Of a DNA stretch of 64,000 nt, positions 34,301-42,046 are shown one piece after another; within the stretch, counting starts at the first letter, position 1; each line of letters begins with the position of its first letter. The DNA lies in assembly GCA_038120295.1 (NCBI GenBank), contig JAYOLL010000003.1, positions 1-64,000 of the forward strand, given 5' to 3'. Under the pieces are notes generated by a model. It was not told where the DNA came from. It saw only the letters and a list, made by a program, of their open reading frames with translations, and ran no database searches. The translations under genes and the position numbers were made by a program. This DNA is from JAYOEY01 sp038120295 (GTDB lineage Bacteria; Pseudomonadota; Alphaproteobacteria; MPNO01; UBA2964).

Positions 34301-35581
34301 ATGGCCGGATGGCGCACCGCCTCGCCCGCGATCGAAGTCTGCCTGCAATGGGATTACGGGCTCTACACGCTCGGCAGCATAATCTCGCTGTTCGGCATGT
34401 GGGCGCACAGGCTGGCCGCGGCCTGGCTCGCCTGGCAACTGACCGGATCGAGCTTCTGGGTCGGCGCCGTGGCGTTCTGCGATCTTGCGCCCACCATCGT
34501 GCTGACGGCCTATGCCGGCGTCATCGCCGACCGATACGACCGCCGCATCATCACGATCATCAGCCAGTCGCTCGGCATGGTGCAGGCGCTGGCGCTCGGC
34601 TGGCTGGTGATGGCAGGGCACATGACCGAGCCCGACGATATCTGGTGGCTGGTCGGGCTGACCCTGTTTCTCGGCACGGTATGGTCGTTCAACACAGCGG
34701 CCAGGCTCGCCATGGTGCCCAACCTGGTCGAACGGCGTTTCATGCCGCCGGCCATCGCGGTCAACTCGATCATCTATAATCTCGCCCGCATCGCCGGGCC
34801 GGGGATTGCCGGCGTCATCATGGCGACATGGGGCGTGGGCGAGGCGTTCCTGTTCAACGGGCTGACCTATATCGGCTTCATTGCGACGCTGCTGATGATC
34901 CGCCAGATCCGGACCGAGGAAAGCCGCAAGGGCAGGGGAAGTGCACTGCGCCAGTCGTTCGACGGGCTGGCCTATGCCAGGCGTCACAAGGGCATAGGAC
35001 CGTTGCTGGTGATGCTGGTGGCGTTCGCGGCCGGCGGCAAGGCTCTGCTCGAACTGCTGCCTGAATTCGCCGACGAAATTTTCGCGCGCGGCGCGCAGGG
35101 GCTGGCGGAGCTGACCGCGGCCGCGGGGATCGGCGCAGTTTTCGCGGCGGTCTGGCTTGCCAACCGGAGGCATGTGACGGGGCTGACGAAAGCGGTCGCC
35201 GCCTCGACGCTCGCCATCGGTATCGCTGTCGCTGCATTCGTCGCAACCGACTGGTTTCCCTTCGCGCTGGCCAGCATCGCGCTGCTGGGCGCGGCGGGGG
35301 TAATCGGCGCAACGGGCACCCAGACGCTGATGCAGCATTCGGTCGATGGCGGCATGCGCGGCCGGGTGATGAGCTTTTACGGCGTGATCCACCGGGGCGG
35401 CCCGGCGGTCGGCGCGCTGGCGATGGGGGCGCTGGCCGATCTGGTCTCGATCCGCGTCGCGACGGCGACGGGCGCGGCGATCTGCATCGTCGCCTGGGTC
35501 TGGTTCGTGCGGCGGCAGGAATCGGTCGCCGAGGCGGTCGAGGCCCCGCCGGATGAAGGAGAGAACGGAAGGGACGCGTAA
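34301..35581 (+). CDS. MFS exporter 3 of 3
   Basis: A 426-residue paralog: WDYGLYTLGSIISLFGMWAH, GVIADRYDRRIIT and RGRVMSFYGVIHRGGPAVGA. It ends with an acidic cytoplasmic tail (EAVEAPPDEGENG) absent from the other two. The 15-base spacing makes cotranscription with copy 2 likely. The trio may have diverged in substrate. Confidence 0.88.
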   Translation: MAGWRTASPAIEVCLQWDYGLYTLGSIISLFGMWAHRLAAAWLAWQLTGSSFWVGAVAFCDLAPTIVLTAYAGVIADRYDRRIITIISQSLGMVQALALGWLVMAGHMTEPDDIWWLVGLTLFLGTVWSFNTAARLAMVPNLVERRFMPPAIAVNSIIYNLARIAGPGIAGVIMATWGVGEAFLFNGLTYIGFIATLLMIRQIRTEESRKGRGSALRQSFDGLAYARRHKGIGPLLVMLVAFAAGGKALLELLPEFADEIFARGAQGLAELTAAAGIGAVFAAVWLANRRHVTGLTKAVAASTLAIGIAVAAFVATDWFPFALASIALLGAAGVIGATGTQTLMQHSVDGGMRGRVMSFYGVIHRGGPAVGALAMGALADLVSIRVATATGAAICIVAWVWFVRRQESVAEAVEAPPDEGENGRDA

Positions 35582-35649
35582 CCGTCGATTGTATGAGGAA
35601 CGCTCCGGCGCTAGGATTTTGGTTCTGAGACCGTAGAAGGAGACGCCTC

Positions 35650-35874
35650 ATGTGCCGCACCCATTCCTACGAAGAACTCGCGACCATCATGGACAACCTG
35701 TCGGGCCTGTTCACCTGGAAGCGCCGCCGGATGCTCGCCGCCTCCGCCGATATCATCCGCACCCCGTCGCGGGGCCTGCGCCACCCGGCGCTCGACGATT
35801 TGCCGGGCAGTGCACCGGAACCAGAGCTCGCGCTCGGGCTGGCACCCCGTTCTATTGGCGACGCTGCGACGTAG
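35650..35874 (+). CDS. Small hypothetical protein (74 residues)
   Basis: ATG 35650 follows an excellent ribosome site (AAGGAG at 35637-35642, 7 bases away). The product begins MCRTHSYEELATIMDNLSGLF and is basic in the middle (KRRRM). I recognise no domain. The C-terminal part (PGSAPEPELALGLAPRSIGD) looks unstructured. It may be a real small protein or chance, since other frames are also open here. It fills most of the space between the MFS genes and the tRNA. Confidence 0.4.
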   Translation: MCRTHSYEELATIMDNLSGLFTWKRRRMLAASADIIRTPSRGLRHPALDDLPGSAPEPELALGLAPRSIGDAAT

Positions 35875-35939
35875 ACTCGCCATTCCGGCAATTCCAACAT
35901 CCTTGAATTTGGTCTAGGGTCTGCCCGCGCCGGTCAAGT

Positions 35940-36026
35940 GCCCGCTTGGCGGAATTGGTAGACGCAACGGACTTAAAATCCGTTGTCCGAAAGGGCGTGC
36001 CGGTTCGAGTCCGGCAGCGGGCACCA
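35940..36026 (+). tRNA. tRNA-Leu, anticodon TAA
   Basis: An 87-base cloverleaf. The acceptor stem GCCCGCT pairs with AGCGGGC, followed by A-CCA encoded in the DNA (36023-36026). The anticodon loop CTTAAAA places TAA at 35974-35976, reading UUA. The long variable arm and GGTTCGAGTCC T-loop are those of a class II leucine tRNA. Confidence 0.96.
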
Positions 36027-36062
36027 TTTCGGGGTTAATAGTCTGAAAAGAAAGGAGAAACC

Positions 36063-36278
36063 GTGACCCTCTACTACACGCGCGAGGTCGAAAAGGATAA
36101 GGAATACTGGTGGTGCGCCTGCGGACGCAGCGCCGATCAGCCGTTCTGCGACGGTTCGCACAAGGGGACCGGCCTGTCGCCCGTGCAGTATGTGGCGACG
36201 CGCGACCGCAAGGTCTCGTTCTGCGGCTGCAAGCGGACCGGCAACGCGCCGATGTGCGACGGCTCGCATGAGCTCTGA
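36063..36278 (+). CDS. Dual CDGSH iron-sulfur domain protein
   Basis: A 71-residue protein with two CDGSH-type cluster sites in tandem: CACGRSADQPFCDGSH (about residues 18-33) and CGCKRTGNAPMCDGSH (about residues 54-69). Each binds a labile [2Fe-2S] through three Cys and one His. GTG start at 36063. Such small bacterial proteins are mostly uncharacterised, with proposed roles in redox or cluster transfer. A short-chain dehydrogenase follows 12 bp later. Confidence 0.92.
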   Translation: MTLYYTREVEKDKEYWWCACGRSADQPFCDGSHKGTGLSPVQYVATRDRKVSFCGCKRTGNAPMCDGSHEL

Positions 36279-36290
36279 TTTTTTCTCACT

Positions 36291-37043
36291 ATGACTGACA
36301 GGGTTGTCCTGATCACCGGCGCGGCGAGCGGGATCGGCGCGGCGGCCGCTCGCAAAATCGTCGGGCCGGGCGTCTCGCTGCTGCTGCATTCGCGCGGCAA
36401 CCGGGAGGGGCTGGATTCCGTGGCTGCGTCCGCGCGCGAGGCGGGGGCGCAGGCCGAAACAATCCTTGGCGATCTGGTGGAGGCGGAAACGCCGGAGCGG
36501 CTGGTCGCGGCGGCGGTCGAAAAATTCGGACGGCTGGACCAGATCGTCGCCAATGCCGGGTTCGCCGACCGCCGGAATCTCGGCGAGGTCGGGATCGACG
36601 CGCTGGTCAGGGCCGAGCACGGCATGATCGAGGCATTTTTCCGCCTGATTACCGCGGCGATGCCGCATCTGGAAAAATCGGACCGGGGCCGCGTCGTGGC
36701 GGTGTCGTCCTTCGTCGCCCATGTCTACGCCGCCGACGGGCTGTTCCCGGTGACGGCCGCTGCCAAGGCGGCGATCGAGGCGCTGGCGAAGACGCTGGCG
36801 GTGCAGCTCGCGCCGTCCGGCGCGACGGTCAACTGCATCGCGCCGGGCTATACGCGAAAGGACGCGACCGGCCATTCGGCCCTGTCCGACGACGCCTGGG
36901 CCGCCGCGGCGGCGAAATCGCCGATGGGCCGCATCGGCATGCCGGAGGATTCCGCCGGTCTGATCGCCTTCCTGCTGTCGGACGAAGCGTCCTTCATCAC
37001 GGGTCAGACGATTCACGTCGATGGCGGTCTGACCTTGGCGTGA
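36291..37043 (+). CDS. Short-chain dehydrogenase/reductase lacking the usual catalytic Tyr
   Basis: A 250-residue SDR. It has VVLITGAASGIGAAAA (NAD(P) site), IVANAGF (NAG motif), VSSFVAH (Ser) and the C-terminal FITGQTIHVDGGLT. The YxxxK motif reads TAAAK (in FPVTAAAKAAIEAL), so Thr sits where Tyr is normally the proton donor. The Lys is kept. It is either a divergent subgroup or a catalytically altered protein. Probably cotranscribed with the CDGSH gene. Confidence 0.85.
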   Translation: MTDRVVLITGAASGIGAAAARKIVGPGVSLLLHSRGNREGLDSVAASAREAGAQAETILGDLVEAETPERLVAAAVEKFGRLDQIVANAGFADRRNLGEVGIDALVRAEHGMIEAFFRLITAAMPHLEKSDRGRVVAVSSFVAHVYAADGLFPVTAAAKAAIEALAKTLAVQLAPSGATVNCIAPGYTRKDATGHSALSDDAWAAAAAKSPMGRIGMPEDSAGLIAFLLSDEASFITGQTIHVDGGLTLA

Positions 37044-37049
37044 GATAAG

Positions 37050-37158
37050 GACCTCGTCCTTTGAGACGTTCGCTGCCGCTCACTCCTCAGGATGAGGACT
37101 TCTTTATCAAGTTTCTACCTCATGCTGAGGAGCGGCGGGACGCCGCGTCTCGAAGCAT
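37050..37158. repeat. Dispersed inverted-pair repeat, copy 1
   Basis: A unit of the form CCTTTGAGACG...CCTCAGGATGAGGA, then a spacer, then CCTCATGCTGAGGAGC...CGTCTCGAAGCA, the second half being roughly the inverse of the first. A related copy is at 62367-62481. It is non-coding. Confidence 0.7.
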
Positions 37159-37161
37159 CCC

Positions 37162-38148
37162 CTACAGCTTCATCAGCCGTTCCGCGTTGCCCTGGCACAG
37201 CGTTTCCAGTTCGCTGCGCTCGAACCCCATCCCGTTGATGGCCTCGATGGTCTGGGCGGTGGGAGCGAAGGGGAAGTCGGTCGAAAACACGACATGGTCC
37301 AGCCCGAAATATTTCAGCCCGCATTCGATGCCGAGCGTCGCGCCGAACATGGCGGTGTCGGCGTAGAAGTTTTTGAAGTACTCCGCGTGCGGCTTCTTCA
37401 GCTTCGAGAACACTTCCGAATAGTCCTCGTCAGTCGTGCGGGCGCCCAGCACGTCCATGCCCGGTCCGACGCGCCCGTCGAAATAGGGGATCATGCCGCC
37501 CATGTGGTGAGTGATGATCTTGAGGTCCGGATAGCGGTCGTAGAGCCCCCAGTAAACCAGCCGCGTCATGGCGATTGAGGTCTCATACGGCCAGCCGAAG
37601 CACCACCACATCTCGTAGCGCCCGCGCTCTTCCGACCGGTAATCGCTCATCTCCGCGCCGCGCGCCGGATGCATCCAGATCGGCAGATCGTATTCCGCCA
37701 TCGCCGCAAACAGCGGCTCGAACTTGTCCTGATCCAGCGGCTCGCCATTGATGTTGGTGAAAATCTGCACGCCCTTCGCGCCCAGCTCGCCCACCGCGCG
37801 GTGCAGCTCTTTCATCGCGCTGTCCATGTCGGTCATGCAGAGCGCCGCGGCGTAGCCGACGAAGCGGTCCGGGTACTTCGCACAGGTCTCCGCCATCGCG
37901 TCATTGGCGACCCGCGCCAGCTGCGTGCCCGTTTCGGCGTCCATGATGTCTTCCAGCGGCGGGTTGGGGAGCGAGATCAGCTGCCGGTAATCGCCGAACG
38001 CATCCATCAGCCGGAACCGTTCGTCGAGGTCCGACACCGGCTTCACCGCCGCCATGCGCTTGCCGATATTCTCCAGCCGCGGCGCCGCCTTCGACATCTG
38101 CGCGAAGAAATCGCCGGGGAAAATATGGGTGTAGATGTCGATCAGCAT
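37162..38148 (-). CDS. Amidohydrolase (ACMSD-like, metal-dependent decarboxylase/hydrolase group)
   Basis: A 328-residue TIM-barrel protein starting MLIDIYTHIFP. Metal-site candidates are His in LPIWMHPARG, His in ITHHMGG and Asp in FSTDFPF. The usual first ligand pair HxH is YTH here, so the first His is replaced by Tyr. The family includes aminocarboxymuconate-semialdehyde decarboxylase and gamma-resorcylate decarboxylase, fitting the aromatic theme of the region. The first ~50 codons and the upstream region are duplicated at 38974-39181. Confidence 0.85.
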   Translation of the reverse strand: MLIDIYTHIFPGDFFAQMSKAAPRLENIGKRMAAVKPVSDLDERFRLMDAFGDYRQLISLPNPPLEDIMDAETGTQLARVANDAMAETCAKYPDRFVGYAAALCMTDMDSAMKELHRAVGELGAKGVQIFTNINGEPLDQDKFEPLFAAMAEYDLPIWMHPARGAEMSDYRSEERGRYEMWWCFGWPYETSIAMTRLVYWGLYDRYPDLKIITHHMGGMIPYFDGRVGPGMDVLGARTTDEDYSEVFSKLKKPHAEYFKNFYADTAMFGATLGIECGLKYFGLDHVVFSTDFPFAPTAQTIEAINGMGFERSELETLCQGNAERLMKL

Positions 38149-38212
38149 GGCAGGCTCCGCATTGGGGTTGGTATCGCGTCAGTGTGCGAAGCCGGGGCAG
38201 GTGACGTCAAGG
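38002..38212. repeat. Duplicated segment, copy in the intact amidohydrolase gene
   Basis: About 210 bp covering the first ~49 codons of the amidohydrolase and ~60 bp upstream of its start match 38974-39181 with scattered differences and small indels. The offset is 972 bases at the ATG. Together the copies flank the PEP-CTERM gene. Confidence 0.85.
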
Positions 38213-38340
38213 TTACGGCAGCCGGTTTCCCCGCCGGGGGCTCGGTTGACTACAATTTGGGGGGGTAGAATGCCCGCATGGCGGCTCGCATAGGCGGGCC
38301 GTTATTGATTCATGGCAAATATTATTTGAGGGGAATTCTT

Positions 38341-38961
38341 GTGCCAAAACTATTGAAAGTTCTTACTGTCCTTTTTTTCGGTCTGGGCGTCTCTAATGCG
38401 TCGGCAGTAAACATAACATCGACCGACACCGCTGATTTCGCGCTCACCCAGGAAAATTTTGCGAATCTTTCCGCCGGGCCGTTTCTAACCGGTAATCTCG
38501 TCAGTTTCAGCGGCAATCTGCAGGTCGACAATCTGACCGGAACACTTGATCAGAGCCACAAATTCACGGAAGTGGAGCCGCTGCTGGCCGGCGTTGAATA
38601 CCTCAAGAACGGCGACGAAAATTTCGATCTTATTTTTTCGTCGCAGCAGAATGCCTTCGCGATGAACTATGTCGATCAGGGCGGCACCAGCACCTTCAAT
38701 CTGGATTTTTTCAACGGCGCCACAAATGTGGGCAGCACGAGTTTCGTGACAGCCTCGATTAATGCGGCGGAGTTTATTGGTTTTGTCAGCACAACCCTGT
38801 TCGATCGGGTCGAAATTCGCGAATCCAATAGTGGCGGCGACCTCAACGAGGTGTTCCAGTTCTTTTCGGCGGAATCCACCATTCCGGAGCCGGGGTCCCT
38901 GGTGGTATTCGGTCTTGGTCTGATCGGGCTCGGCTACGCACGGCGGCGCAAGGCAGCCTGA
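38341..38961 (+). CDS. PEP-CTERM sorting-domain protein
   Basis: A 206-residue exported protein. GTG 38341 opens a clean signal peptide (KLLKVLTVLFFGLGVSNASA), with GAGGGG at 38329-38334 as RBS. The C-terminus has IPEPGSLVVFGLGLIGLGYA followed by RRR: the PEP motif, a transmembrane helix and a basic tail recognised by exosortase. The middle is Thr/Ser/Asn-rich beta sequence typical of surface proteins made with exopolysaccharide. No exosortase gene is in the window. It is divergent from the amidohydrolase and lies between the two duplicated segments. Confidence 0.88.
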   Translation: MPKLLKVLTVLFFGLGVSNASAVNITSTDTADFALTQENFANLSAGPFLTGNLVSFSGNLQVDNLTGTLDQSHKFTEVEPLLAGVEYLKNGDENFDLIFSSQQNAFAMNYVDQGGTSTFNLDFFNGATNVGSTSFVTASINAAEFIGFVSTTLFDRVEIRESNSGGDLNEVFQFFSAESTIPEPGSLVVFGLGLIGLGYARRRKAA

Positions 38962-38970
38962 CCGGTCGCC

Positions 38971-39120
38971 TCAATCCATCAGCCGCAACCGCTCGTCGAG
39001 GTCCGACACCGGCTTCACCACCGCCACGCGCTTGCCGATATTCTCCAGCCGCGGCACCGCCTTCGACATCTGCGCGAAGAAATCGCCGGGGAAAATGTGG
39101 GTATAGATGTCGATCAGCAT
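38971..39120 (-). pseudogene. Truncated duplicate of the amidohydrolase gene
   Basis: From ATG 39120 the frame encodes 49 residues, starting MLIDIYTHIFPGDFFAQMSK and ending DERLRLMD before a TGA at 38971-38973. It matches the N-terminus of the intact gene at 37162-38148 with a few substitutions (for example V for A after MSKA). The rest of the gene is absent, replaced by the end of the PEP-CTERM gene. It is almost certainly non-functional. Confidence 0.85.
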
Positions 39121-39181
39121 GGAAGGCTCCCTGTGTGAGTTATCTGGTGAGTGTGCGAAGCGGTAGGAGACGGCGTCAAGG
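38974..39181. repeat. Duplicated segment, truncated copy
   Basis: Second copy of the ~210-bp segment at 38002-38212, including the upstream region GTGTGCGAAGC and ...CGTCAAGG end. It bounds the PEP-CTERM block on the right. Confidence 0.85.
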
Positions 39182-39200
39182 CCGGGTCCGGAACGAATAT

Positions 39201-39902
39201 TCACGGCAGATCGATTTTCCAGAGTTCGAACGATTCGGTGTTCATCAGTTCCCAACGCCGCTCTGATGCGACGATTGCGTTGAGTGCCGGGCTGTACCAC
39301 CAGGTCTGAACGAACCCACCGCTGTCATCATTGATCGGCCCGCCATCCATTTCCTGAGGGCAGGAAATGCGTTCGCTTCTGGCGACGATCTCGTATGCGT
39401 GATGCCGTTTTCCCGCAACTGCGACTTCCTTGTAACCGGTCACCTCGATTCGGACGTCCACTGGCAAGAATGCGCGACCCAGTTTCAGATCTATCTTAGC
39501 GCTTTTGCCCACCTTAAGAGGCCATCAACCGGCGATCTGGTTTCGGCTCTTCTTGTCGACGTCAAACCCTTCAATTTCAACAAATCCGGAAACGCCTCCG
39601 GCACCCGAGCAATTAATTTCTCGAAACATCCCTCCATATCCTTGGGGCGTGCTGCCGCCCACCGGGATCAGTTTGCCGATAATCGTGACTTCCTCCCGGC
39701 CACGGCCCGCGCACACGGTTTCGTATCCGTCCGTGGCCGTTACCCGGCAGGTCCAGGTGCGATAATCCAGCATCGTGCCGACCGGAAGCGGTTTGTATGC
39801 GGCAGGCGGTAACTGGGTTCCGGAGTCCGATGCCTGCGCCGCAGGACAGGTCAGGGTGACGCCAAGGCACAGGCTGGCAAGTAGGTTTCGGCCTCTGGAC
39901 AA
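39201..39902 (-). pseudogene. Secreted hypothetical protein split by in-frame TGA
   Basis: One frame from ATG 39902 runs 234 codons to 39201, interrupted only by TGA at 39527-39525. The first part has a signal peptide (LLASLCLGVTLTCPAAQA), then LPVGTMLDYRTWTC. It ends SRNQIAG-stop-WPLKVGKSAKIDLK and continues ERISCPQEMDGG and WWYSPALNAIVASERRWEL. The continuity of style across the stop, with the WPLKVGKS segment directly after it, argues for a single exported protein with one nonsense codon. Function not recognised. Whether it is a pseudogene or a base error cannot be told. Confidence 0.6.
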
Positions 39903-39977
39903 TGATCCCTCCTAATTTCAACCGTAAGAAGACCGAATATAGCTGAAATTCTCGCGAACAGGGAGAGCGAAGCCGAC

Positions 39978-40784
39978 TCAATCCAGCGGGCGTCCCTTCG
40001 TCTTCGGGTCGATATAGCCGGCGAAATCGGTTGAGATGCCGGCGGCGGTGTAGCCGCCGTCGACAAACAGGATCAGCCCGTTGACGTAGCCCGCCTGTTC
40101 GCCGGCGAGGAAAACGGCCGCGTCGGCCATCTCCTCCACCGTTCCGTAGCGGCCCGCCGGGATCAGTCGTTTGTAGGTCTCGCGCGTCGCCTCGTTATGG
40201 GTGACGCGGGTCATGTCCGTATCCACCGGGCCGGGGGCGACCGCGTTGACCGTGATGCCGAGCGGGCCAAGCTCCAGCGCCGCCTGCCGCGTCAGCCCCA
40301 TCACCGCCGATTTCGATGTGCCGTAGGCGGTTCGCCCCGCGCCCGCGCGGTTGCCGGCGATTGAGGCGATGTTGATGATCCGACCGTAGCCGCGCTTCGC
40401 CATCTCGCGCGCCGCCGCCTGGCCCGTATTGAACGTGCCGATCAGGTTCACCCGCATGACTCGCTCGAAATCCTTCGCCGTTGCATCGAGAAAGCTGTGG
40501 CGGAAACCGGTGCCCGCGACATTGGCGATGATATCGACCTGCCCGAATTCGGCGACGCAGGCGGAGACCATCGCCCCGGCATCCGCCGGGTCCGTGACGT
40601 CGACACGGCGTGCGAGGGCCCTGCCGCCGGCAGATTTAATGGTGTTCGCCGTAACCGCCGCTTCTTCCTCGTTGATATCGGCGCACATCACGCTCGCGCC
40701 TTCCGCCGCGAAGGCCTCCGCCATGGCGCGGCCGATGCCGCCCGCGGCGCCGGTGACGATGGCGGCCCTGTTTTCCAGTCTCAT
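39978..40784 (-). CDS. Short-chain dehydrogenase/reductase
   Basis: A 268-residue classical SDR: AAIVTGAAGGIGRAMA, IIANVAGTG, INIASIAGN with catalytic Ser, YGTSK (Tyr and Lys) and FVDGGYTA. Start ATG 40784 (MRLENRAAIV) sits after GGGAGA. The longer frame upstream overlaps the end of benE and is not SDR-like. It directly follows the BenE gene (13 bp), so it may act on the transported compound or a derivative. Confidence 0.9.
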   Translation of the reverse strand: MRLENRAAIVTGAAGGIGRAMAEAFAAEGASVMCADINEEEAAVTANTIKSAGGRALARRVDVTDPADAGAMVSACVAEFGQVDIIANVAGTGFRHSFLDATAKDFERVMRVNLIGTFNTGQAAAREMAKRGYGRIINIASIAGNRAGAGRTAYGTSKSAVMGLTRQAALELGPLGITVNAVAPGPVDTDMTRVTHNEATRETYKRLIPAGRYGTVEEMADAAVFLAGEQAGYVNGLILFVDGGYTAAGISTDFAGYIDPKTKGRPLD

Positions 40785-40797
40785 GCGGCTTTCTCCC

Positions 40798-42000
40798 TTA
40801 ATCTGTTTTCTTGTCGCTTTTGCTGTCTTTCCAGAATGCCAGAATTTGCGCTCTCTCGACAAAAAGGGATGCGCCAATCCCGGCGATAATGGCCCAGAAC
40901 GCCGATGAAATGCCCCAGATCGAGAACGGTGTTACGGCGACCCCAAAGGCTATCAGCGCGCCGAACCTGAGGCCATCGCCAAAGGCCTTCTCGAAAGCAT
41001 CCTGCAACGCGGACAGGATAGCGAGACCGGCCAGAGCGAAGATATAGGATTTCGGCAGTACCCCGATCAGCGACATGACCGGCGAGGCGGCGAAGGCCAG
41101 CGCGATCGTGAGGGTCGCCGCGATCAGGCTGGCCCAGTAGCGTGATTTCTCCGGCCCGGCATCGGGGGCGGCGAGGATCGCGACGCCGGTGCGTGCGACG
41201 ATGGCCGCATGCCCGCCGAACAGGGCGTTGACGACCGAATTTACGCCGACAATGAGCGTGATCGGTGTAACCGGCGCACTGTATCCCTGCGCCAGCAGGA
41301 ATCCGAGCCCCTGCACGTTGCCCAGCCCCATGGCCAGGACGATCATCGGGACCGTGATGCCGGTGAAGGCGGAAAGCGTGAAGGCGATGTCCGGCATGGC
41401 GACAGAGGGCAACGTCCAAGCGACCGATGCGCTCCCCAGCTCGCCGCTGACATAGGCCGCGATTCCCCCGGCGACGACCGCGACGCCCAGCGGCGGGACC
41501 CTGGGGCTGGCGATGGCCCGCCCGATCAGGAAGGCGAGGACGGTGGCTCCCGCGACCAGGGCATCTTCGACGGTCGCGGCGATCATTCGCGTCATGTAAC
41601 CGAGGATGCTGCCGGCGAACATGCCCATGACGATGGGCAGCGGCAGCCACGCCATGATCCGCTCGCCGACGCCGATCGCGCCAAGCAGAACGATCAGTAT
41701 TCCCGCAATCAGGTTGGCGCCGACCATTTCGGCGAAGCCGTACTGTCCGGCCAGCGCGCCGAGATAGACGAGGCCGGGGATCGTCCAGGTGATCGGGATT
41801 GGCATTCGATAGCGCAGGCTCAGCGCAATAGAGGCGATGGCCCCGGTGAACCATACAATAAACATCCAGCTGGACGACTGTTCGGTCGTCAGCCCGAGTT
41901 GTCCGGAAACGGCGATGTGCAGGGGCACCGTTCCAAAGGCGTACCAGACGAAGGCGGTAATGCCGCTCCAGAAGGCGGCGATGTTGAAGTCCCGCAACAT
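40798..42000 (-). CDS. BenE-family benzoate/H+ symporter
   Basis: A 400-residue membrane protein with about 11-12 helices, of the BenE type: TWTIPGLVYLGALAG, LPLPIVMGMFAGSILGYM and GGHAAIVARTGVAILAAPDAG are the conserved stretches. The family imports benzoate with protons. Start ATG 42000 (MLRDFNIAAF) has GGCGGGA 5 bases ahead. ATG 42018 is an alternative. Benzoate supply fits the benzoate-CoA-ligase-like gene at 59874, though the actual substrate is unproven. Confidence 0.85.
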   Translation of the reverse strand: MLRDFNIAAFWSGITAFVWYAFGTVPLHIAVSGQLGLTTEQSSSWMFIVWFTGAIASIALSLRYRMPIPITWTIPGLVYLGALAGQYGFAEMVGANLIAGILIVLLGAIGVGERIMAWLPLPIVMGMFAGSILGYMTRMIAATVEDALVAGATVLAFLIGRAIASPRVPPLGVAVVAGGIAAYVSGELGSASVAWTLPSVAMPDIAFTLSAFTGITVPMIVLAMGLGNVQGLGFLLAQGYSAPVTPITLIVGVNSVVNALFGGHAAIVARTGVAILAAPDAGPEKSRYWASLIAATLTIALAFAASPVMSLIGVLPKSYIFALAGLAILSALQDAFEKAFGDGLRFGALIAFGVAVTPFSIWGISSAFWAIIAGIGASLFVERAQILAFWKDSKSDKKTD

Positions 42001-42046
42001 GGTTGTCCCGCCTGTCATCCCGGGCGCACCTGTCCGGATTCCGCCC

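Noticed and set aside
32985..35392. Very long minus-strand frame (about 790 codons) across MFS copies 2 and 3
   Set aside because: It is antisense to two clear MFS transporters, is extremely rich in R, H, G, Q and D as antisense GC-rich frames are, and has no recognisable domain.
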